Positions 57,480 through 64,000 of a stretch of DNA of 64,000 nt are shown piece after piece. The notes below the pieces were generated by a model, which saw only the letters and a list, made by a program, of their open reading frames with translations, was not told where the DNA came from and made no database searches. The DNA comes from Diphasiastrum complanatum (lineage: Eukaryota > Streptophyta > Lycopodiopsida > Lycopodiales > Lycopodiaceae): NCBI GenBank assembly GCA_029204225.1, contig CM055110.1:46825003-46889002 (forward strand), in the 5' to 3' direction. Each line of letters starts with the position of its first letter. Positions within the stretch are counted from its first letter, which is position 1. Both the position numbers and the translations under genes were made by a program.

Positions 57480-57662
57480 CAACCCTAGTCTCCGGGGCGC
57501 TAGCATGCCAAGGCGAGAGCCATGACAACATTCCAGCAAGGGAGGCTGAGACTTGGTTGGAGCTCGCCCTGAGTCGCAACCCGCACTCTCCTATAGTATT
57601 GGTGTGATTCGGCACCCCCCCTCATACCAAGCACTCTACCCAAGCTGGTAAAGCACGTTTTT
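57480..57662 (-). mobile_element. possible tRNA-derived SINE, low confidence
   Basis: The minus strand begins GCTTTACCAGCTTGGGTAGA, close to the A-box region of the SINE at 33.4 kb (CTTGGGTAGAGTG). It continues GGGGGTGCCGAATCACACC where the B box (GGTTCGAATCC) would be, but this is a poor match. The end contains no long A tail. Confidence 0.3.
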
Positions 57663-57827
57663 TTTCTCTCTCTAGGATTTTCTCTTTCTAGAAAAGTCAT
57701 TTTCTCTCTCTAGATTTTATTGATCCCCAGGTTTCCTTTAATCATGCCTAGATCGTGTGAGGTGATTGCACATCGATCTCAGCTCTCTGGACTCCGCTAG
57801 AACCGATCAAAGATTTTCAGCCATAGG

Positions 57828-57935
57828 AACTTGGCGCCGGCTGGATTCTGGTCACAGTGGCGCCGGGAGCGGCGCCGGCGCTGGGAGCAGCAGGGGCGCT
57901 GCTGGCACCGGGGACATAGCTGGCGCCGAAAGTAA
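57828..57935. repeat. GGCGCC-rich reiterated tract
   Basis: TGGCGCCGG, AGCGGCGCCGGCGCTGGGAG, CTGGCACCGGGG and CTGGCGCCG follow one another, a diverged GC-rich minisatellite of about 12-30-bp units. The initial CTTGGCGCCG also resembles a retroelement primer site, but no LTR end was confirmed. Confidence 0.5.
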
Positions 57936-58859
57936 AGCTTGTAAAGGTAGCTTTACAACACCTGCCCTGCCTATTGTTATTGAGCCCAATTAACACTATT
58001 GGAGGTATGGTAGGTGGCCCGTCAACCATAACTACTACAAGTTAAATCAACTGATTCAATTTAAACTTTGGTTTTTTGCCCATTGCTTAACCCTTATTCA
58101 AGAGCATTCTAAATAATAACTGGCGATTTGATGTAGCGTATAATTGAATTGCAAGGCTTTCAAATGTTTAGAAGATGATGTGGTTCCAAAACTTTCATAC
58201 GAAAGGGGCGAGAGCATCAACCAAGTTTTTGCAACAATCTCTAGCTGTTAACAAGCAACTATGGGTGGGGCCTGGACAACATGCAGCCGTTATCTTTACC
58301 CCATGCAGTTGAAATGCCCCGGAATAAGTGTCTCAAGTAGGAGGGGGTGGGGGAGAGGCCCCTAACAAAGCTAAGGCATCCCTCTTATACCATATGGTAT
58401 AGGGCAAGCTCATCCACAAAGCGAAGCAATAGACAATAGACAGCAATGGCACGACCACTCTCCCAGGTACAAATACTCAATGCACACCATCTCAACTCTT
58501 ATTTTCTCTCCGATCATCTGTTTTGAAGTCAATATACGATAATATGTTGTTGTACTTGTATTGAGATGCTTATTCTGAGGTTTGTTGTACTGCTGGGACT
58601 TTTGTTTTGCTGTCTAATCCTAAGTGTGCTGATGAATAGGAAGTGCATGTGTGGCATGTGCTCTTCAGCTGCAGGCTCGCTGAAAGCCACTACACTGTCT
58701 GATAGTCAATGCAGGACTGTTAGAAGCAGATTTACATGGGTTTAGGAAGGTTTTGTGAATTGGTTTTTGGGATGTTTTTTTCTCTTGTATGGCTAGGGAT
58801 GTTCTGGCCTCGTAGCAATCTGTAAATGCTTGATTATCCGACTACCCAGACGATGGGGA

Positions 58860-59745
58860 TACCCCTCTCTCGGAAGCGCTTTGCACAGCTGTTATGGCCA
58901 CAGTGAGATTGCCCCCTTTACTTCGCCGCTCAGTAAGCCTGAGATACCTGGTCCTCGCTATGCACCTATTGCTGCTCAGTAGGGCACTGCTGCAGCTCTC
59001 AAGGCCAAAAAATGCATTAAGGATGAGCCCTCTGCCAGTCGGCGTACCGTGCTAAAGCGGGGCCTGCGCTCCAAGTCCTCATCTAGCTCTTTCGGCAAAT
59101 CAGCGCTCCTAGATGCAGCTGCCTTCCTCTTCTCTTGTTTCCTCATGAACATTTATTCCTGGAATGTTAGGGGGCCGAATGCTCCTGTCCGGCACACCTG
59201 TTTGGCTCAGGTCTTGGCTACATATCCTCAACGCAATGTTGTGATTGCTCTTCAGGAAACCAAGCTGCTTGGCGTCAACCAGAATTGCCTTATCAAAAAG
59301 TTTGCTGCTTCTTTTCATTATCTCGCTTCTCCTGCACAAGGCACCTGTGTGGTGTGGTACTCACCTTGGTTTCTGGTGATTGGCAGGCGTTCTCTTTCTA
59401 GACAGACCCTGCTGGTATGCTCCATGTACTATTTTGGATAGAATTGATTTCTGGACATATCTTCCTCCTATCCTGGATGATTGCCTTATTGTCACAGGTA
59501 ACATTAACATGGTGAACTGCTTGCTTGGACTATGTTTCAGTTTGCTCATTCTCTGTCTGACGTGTAGGACCTGCTCCATGACTTCCTGCACCATTCCTAG
59601 ATTAATTGTCGCCTCGGCCCTTGCTTTTGCTCTCCTAGCATAGACTGTTTTTATGTCTATTCCGTTGCTTACTGGCTTGGTCTTCGACGCACTGAGACTC
59701 ACAATTTTACTGCCCTGTCAGACCACTGTTCTGTGCTGCTGAAGT
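58860..59745 (+). pseudogene. LINE (L1-type) relic: ORF1 tail and endonuclease
   Basis: One phase runs from about 58930 (PGPRYAPIAAQ, one stop) through RRTVLKRGLRSKSSSSSFGK to IYSWNVRGPNAPVR (59155), the classic start of an L1 APE-like endonuclease. VVIALQETKLL (catalytic Glu) lies at about 59238. The middle is frame-broken. The end motif TALSDHCSVLLKW (about 59710) carries the SDH catalytic pair. The EN domain is thus visible from start to end but interrupted. RT is not present. Confidence 0.8.
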
Positions 59746-59904
59746 GGCAATTCACCCAAGTCCCACCCTCTTCTTTTCTTTTCCCCTATTCACGAACTCT
59801 TCTTTGTTCCTATCTTCTTTCGTGAAATCAGTTTTTAAATTTTGAGAAAGGAAATGGTGATCACTAACAATATCGTAATCGTGGGGCAAATTTAAATTTT
59901 TTTA

Positions 59905-60170
59905 TGATAAACTTTTCTTTACGTGCACCTTTTGAACACCGGAAGAATGCACATAAAAGAATTTACATTTTTTACATGCACATTTCACCCGATGCCCAAA
60001 GGGTGCGCGTAAAAAAGTTTTATGTCAAAAAAAAAAATGTAAAAACGAAATTCGTGGAAGGGAATGGCCGGCTTCCGCCCACAGAAGACCCTGCACTCTC
60101 GGGTGCACACTCTTCCCGGGCGAAAGGGCCTCCGAGCAGGACCTTCCCCCCATTACCTCTCACATTACCG
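59905..60170 (+). mobile_element. dispersed repeat, copy 2 (inserted in the LINE)
   Basis: Inverted relative of 32216-32480: ACGTGCACCTT, GAATTTACA, TTTTTACATGCACATTTC, GCGCGTAAAAA, AAATGTAAAAAC, GAAATTCGTGG, then the GC-rich part CTCTCGGGTGCACACTC and GGGCGAAAGGGCC. It separates two parts of the LINE, so it is younger than that LINE copy. Confidence 0.72.
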
Positions 60171-60175
60171 ACATT

Positions 60176-60321
60176 ATGAACTCTTCCGCTTCCTTTCGCG
60201 AGAAGCTAGACGATAGTATTGCAAGGCCGGTCAAGCCATCTCGTGCCAAAATTTTGGCACTCACTATCCTTTCCAGCATTGCGGAGTCTCGTCAGCTGTC
60301 CCGTCAGAGGACGAGTCTTAG
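60176..60321 (+). pseudogene. LINE fragment continuing after the inserted repeat
   Basis: A frame with ASFREKLDDSIARPVKPSRA, then KILALTILSSIAESRQLSRQ, resembles the region after the endonuclease of plant L1 elements (helical linker before RT). It ends at a stop at about 60320 and RT does not follow. Confidence 0.5.
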
Positions 60322-60471
60322 TTGATTGTTGTACAATGTTGAATGTACATACTAGATAGTATATACTACTACATACTAGCCAGTACTGAGTAGTAACTAC
60401 TAACTAGTTATTACATAGTACAGGCTATAGCTAGTTGCAGGCTGCATCCTGGCACCTGCTATAGGTAAGAG

Positions 60472-60493
60472 GAGAGAGAGAGAGAGAGAGAGC
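60472..60493. repeat. short (GA)n microsatellite
   Basis: About 22 bases of GA repeats ending in GCGCGAGC. Confidence 0.9.
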
Positions 60494-60494
60494 G

Positions 60495-61505
60495 CGAGCA
60501 TTAACTAGTACTTGTCTCAAGGCTCGGGCTTCACTTTTTTATCCCCAAATATCAAGGTCTCATTACTCATGGACATTGGAGATTGGTCATTGGACTGAGA
60601 CTCTGGAGTCAGTGGACAAAGACATTCACGATGTAGTTTGTAGTGTGCACATGCCACATACATATTACAAAATTGAAATGAAATGCCAACATCAAGATTA
60701 ATACATTAATAAACATAGATCATGATTCATTGAAGTTTGAACAAACTGTGAACATCATCCAGAATCCAGATTCTAATATGAAATAAAATGTATCATGTAT
60801 AGATAGATTCGAGGACAGCCCTCCTAGTCCCTAGAGCTCATGGCACATGCTCCTAGTCTCTAGAGCTCACGAGTCATGACTCATAACCTCCTGGACCTCA
60901 TCTTGCCTCTGGGATGAATGCGTACCATGGCCGTTGATCTAGATGATAGACCAATTGCACAGCCTGCAGTGCTTCCTTCCACCTGCATCCACTGGTCCCT
61001 CAATCCGAATGAAGAAATCCAGTGATGGGCGATGAACTAAGAAAGAAGGCATGTCCATAGGCTTTGAAGCTGATGATGTGGGAGGATGCGGAGCCTTTGA
61101 ACTTCCTGTTCAAGAATCAAAATGGACATTAGTCATGAATCATGATTTAATGTTCACAAATTAGGAATCAGGAATCAAGATTCACATGAAACAGTGCAAC
61201 ACTGCAATGCATAATTATTAATGACAATCATTGGCAAGAGCAATTTCCAAAGCAAATGTTTAGTGAGCAAATTGCAATTTGCAATCACTAATCAATTATA
61301 ATTTTATACATATCACATAACTACTAAGTTCTGAGTTATAACAACTTGCAATGAATTTTCAAAGGTAAGGCAAAAAATAATAATGACAACTTGACAAGCA
61401 AACATCACCTACTCCTGCATGCGTAGCACGGGGACGGGGTGCATCGGCATTCGCTGCAGCGTTGCCAGGTCTTGCCAATCCAATGTCTCATATCACCTAT
61501 GTGCA
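60495..61505. other. no gene recognised
   Basis: AT-rich with loosely recurring AATCATGATT and AGGAATCA words. No coding signal was seen. Confidence 0.4.
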
Positions 61506-61510
61506 AGCAA

Positions 61511-61753
61511 CTATGTCATAGCCACGAACTCCAAGAGGTGTGCTTGGATCTGCAAAGGACCGCTTGTGTAAGTGACATTACAATATCTGCAAGTCCACCT
61601 CTTTGTACTTGAGCTGCCATATCTTGCAGCAATCGTCACATGTTTCCATGTGAAAGAGTTGTCTCTCCGAAAGCATATATGTTTTTTAAATTCATGGATG
61701 TTCAGGGCTTGATGTGTTAGAATAAGTAAGCCCGAGTTTCTCTCACAGTTCAT
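61511..61753 (-). pseudogene. BED-type zinc-finger fragment (hAT transposase-like)
   Basis: ATG at 61753. The part FTWKHVTIAARYGSSSTKRW, then CRYCNVTYTSGPLQIQAHLL, has the BED pattern: an aromatic pair, CX2C, a basic stretch and HL. This is usual at the N-terminus of plant hAT transposases, where it binds DNA. The frame ends soon after and no catalytic region is found to the left. It is an N-terminal remnant, or a short host BED protein. Confidence 0.55.
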
Positions 61754-61849
61754 GACTTTCCATGTTTAGCAGTGATTTCGAGTTTTTTACTGTCTTTACA
61801 ATAGTATGCATGTGTGCCAGTTTGACGGTAAACGTAGTGTAAGTTGGGA

Positions 61850-62030
61850 CACGCGTCCCGTAACGGGGACCGAATCGTCATGCATCGGTACCCCACAAAA
61901 ATTAGATTGTGTATATATATCTTTCAGTCTCTTTTGTAAATACAGTTCAGAAGTGTTCTCTTGGTTTTGTGTGTGATCTCTCTTTACTGTTTATCTGATT
62001 GATGTCAGATTGCTTGCAAATTAGCTGGGA
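61850..62030 (+). mobile_element. LTR-like or promoter-like stretch
   Basis: GTGTATATATATC at about 61908 is a TATA box candidate, followed by a T-rich leader ending in a 22-bp word (62005-62026) that recurs at 63158-63179 after the copia RT fragment. No primer site was found. Confidence 0.3.
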
Positions 62031-62119
62031 GTTGGTGACGAAGGGCATTTCGGAGGACGACACCGATTTGGCAAAAAAGCGGCGGGAGGTCCTGAAACTT
62101 TTTTGGTCAGACCTTAAAG

Positions 62120-63177
62120 TTGACTTTTAGAAGTCTAGATGTCTTATTTGATGAAATCCATAGATTTGGGGATGAAGAAGAGAATAATGATGAGCTATGC
62201 AAGCTTCTCAAAGAGGATGAAATAGTTCTACCACCACAGGAAGATCATGATGATGATGATGAGGGACGTGGTACTCCTCCCACCATAGAGATGAGATGGA
62301 GAGTGAGAAACAAATCTATTGGATCGGAAAAGACTGAGTTAGCAGGTGATAAAAGGAAGGAGCAAGATGCACCATGGGATTCCTATTCCCCTCGTAGCGA
62401 ATCGCCTCAACGTAAGTTACCCAAATGGTATACTAAACTCATGAGTGACAAGGAAGGGGAAATTGCCGAGCCTAGCAAGGAGGGAGAGTTGCGGCATTCC
62501 ACACGAGAGAGGAAGGAACCTGACAAGTTTCAGGTAAATCTTGCACTTATGAGTGATATTATTTCATCTACTGAACCCTCTTGCTTTGAGGAGGCCAAAA
62601 ATCAGGAGATATGGCAAAAAGCAATGCAGGAGGAGATTGATTCCATCAAACACCATGACACATGGGAGATAGTGGATCTTCCAAAGGGCAAAAGACCCAT
62701 TGGCAACAAATGGGTATACAGGACAAAGTACAATGCCGATGGAACTATTGCAAAACACAAAACAAGGCTTGTAGTGAAAGGCTATGCGCAAAGTAAGGGC
62801 ATTGACTACGAAGAGACCTTCGCTCCTGTGGCCAAGTGGAATACACTTCGCATGGTGATTGCTTTGGCGGCACTATTTGGATGGAATCTAAATCAGATGG
62901 ACGTAAAGTCTGCATTTCTGAATGGTGAACTTGAAGAAGAAGTGTACATGGAGCAACCTAGTGGCTTTGTGACACATGGCATGGAAGACAAAGTGTGCAA
63001 GCTTTAAAAAGCCTTGTACGGATTGAAACAAGCAGCACGTGCTTGGTATAGCCACTTTGATGAGCATCTCCTTTCTAGAGGTTTGATACGCACTTCTTCA
63101 GATTTCAATCTTCTCGTGACTCTAGTATCACACTGATTGTGCTGTACGTAGACGATATCAGATTGCTTGCAAATTAG
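62120..63177 (+). pseudogene. copia IN/RT linker and RT fragment
   Basis: There is no ATG at the left end; the phase opens at FRSLDVLFDEIHRFG, the first residues past the integrase (normally SRDVxFDE). The acidic linker follows (EDHDDDDEG). RT has EIWQKAMQEEIDSIKHHDTW, NKWVYRTKYNADGT, QMDVKSAFLNGELEEEVYME and KALYGLKQAARAWYSHFDEH (one stop at 63005). The catalytic YVDD is at about 63146 after a frameshift. The open phase ends just after YVDDI in a non-copia sequence, so the rest of RT and RNase H are missing. Long open phases (295 codons) suggest a fairly young copy. Confidence 0.88.
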
Positions 63178-63184
63178 CTAACTA

Positions 63185-64000
63185 TATTGCCAGTAAGATC
63201 CTTGACATGATGGACTATCATGACATTCACAAAGAATTTGGCGCCTAGTGGCATCAACTATTGAGACACACACACACTCTTCCTTTGTAGAGAAATATTA
63301 TTCTTGATGGTATGCTTTTTCCACTTATTTGGAGATCTTCACTCAAGGGTGTATCACCAACACCCCCTTCTCGGCACACTTCTAGATACCTTATCTTGAC
63401 CTCTAGATATTCTTTTGGATGTGTCACCCTCGACAATGAGTGTCCTTTTGGGTGCTCATCCTCAATATCAAGTGTACTCTTGGATGCTTTATTATCAACA
63501 ATAACTGTAGTCGTATGGTGGGCCCAATAAATGGCCATAAACTCATATATGTCTCTAATAAATGATAATAAAGACAAGGTCTGAGTAATAATAAGAAGTA
63601 TGGTCCATAGGTACATGTGCATGATACTGATCCTATATGACAATTATTTGAACTTGCATCTATGCAAATTAGCAAGTGGATCTAGACTAGCCATATTTAT
63701 ACGTGGGAGGATTAGCAAACTCCAAGAAATCATGGGTTCATTTAAAATCAAATCTCATTGCTTAAGGCCAAGGAATGCCTCTTATAGTCTCTTTGTGAAA
63801 ATCTCTTGTTTTTCAGAAAAACTCAATAATTGAGAAAATTCACATGGAACAAAGTTAAAATAAACTTTTGAATGTTTCATTGAATGTTCACTCCGGCGAT
63901 AATTGTGATTTGATTAGTGTTTCATTTTCTATCCATTTAGCATCAACTCATGATTAAATTATGATTTAATTGTTACAACTAGCTTTAGTATCTATTAACA
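63185..64000. other. no gene recognised
   Basis: CTTTTGGATG/CTCTTGGATG words recur loosely at 63408-63490. Frames are short and without family resemblance. Confidence 0.4.

Noticed and set aside
57766-57993. 75-aa glycine/alanine-rich frame
   Set aside because: Product of the GGCGCC-rich minisatellite.
63254-63643. 129-aa minus-strand frame
   Set aside because: No family resemblance; adjacent to the broken end of a copia fragment and probably chance.

Overview
This window looks like nuclear DNA from a large, repeat-rich plant genome. The evidence is introns with GT..AG borders, a plant BAHD acyltransferase gene, several Ty1/copia and Ty3/gypsy retroelement remnants with plant-type primer sites (initiator tRNA-Met and tRNA-Asp), an L1-type LINE, a tRNA-derived SINE and long (CT)n tracts. 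The transposase-like and ParB-like relics at 9.4-17 kb belong to families I associate with seedless plants and some invertebrates, so a lycophyte or fern is my best guess. That is inference, not proof.

Layout. 0.55-4.4 kb: a head-to-head inverted duplication of a gypsy-type gag region (arms about 1.57 kb) around a 0.7-kb spacer of 132-bp tandem repeats, followed by an inverted LTR relic. 5.5-6.4 kb: an intact 316-codon ORF of unknown function. 7-9 kb: a microsatellite, an LTR-like relic and duplicated hairpins. 9.4-17 kb: relics of a little-known element, with two fragments of a DDE-transposase-like gene on the minus strand, a decayed ParB-like gene on the plus strand and an array of six 35-45-bp palindromes upstream of it. 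17.3-20 kb: copia LTR, PBS and gag next to a minus-strand gypsy RNase H/integrase relic. 20.5-21.2 kb: decayed unassigned gene. 21.4-26.5 kb: a nearly full-length but broken copia element. 27-29 kb: an unknown coding relic and a second copia fragment. 30.2-31.7 kb: an intact two-exon BAHD acyltransferase. 32-34 kb: dispersed repeat, foldback hairpin, SINE. 34-41.5 kb: nested retroelements (copia 5' end, gypsy 5' LTR with tRNA-Asp PBS and gag, minus-strand copia). 42.4-44.4 kb: two more copia fragments. 45.26-48.1 kb: an intact 950-codon orphan ORF. 48-57 kb: AT-rich, gene-poor, with a cluster of GCCAC/GTGGC palindromes. 57-60.3 kb: GC-rich repeats and a LINE interrupted by a second copy of the 32-kb dispersed repeat. 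61.5-63.2 kb: a BED-finger fragment and a copia RT fragment.

Only three loci look intact as protein genes: the BAHD acyltransferase, the 316-aa ORF and the 950-aa ORF. Everything else recognised is mobile-element debris or decayed genes. The BAHD gene probably acts in hydroxycinnamoyl transfer (cutin/suberin or phenolic ester formation). The best candidate for something undescribed is the 10-17 kb locus, where a ParB-like protein relic, a palindrome array and a transposase-like relic lie together.
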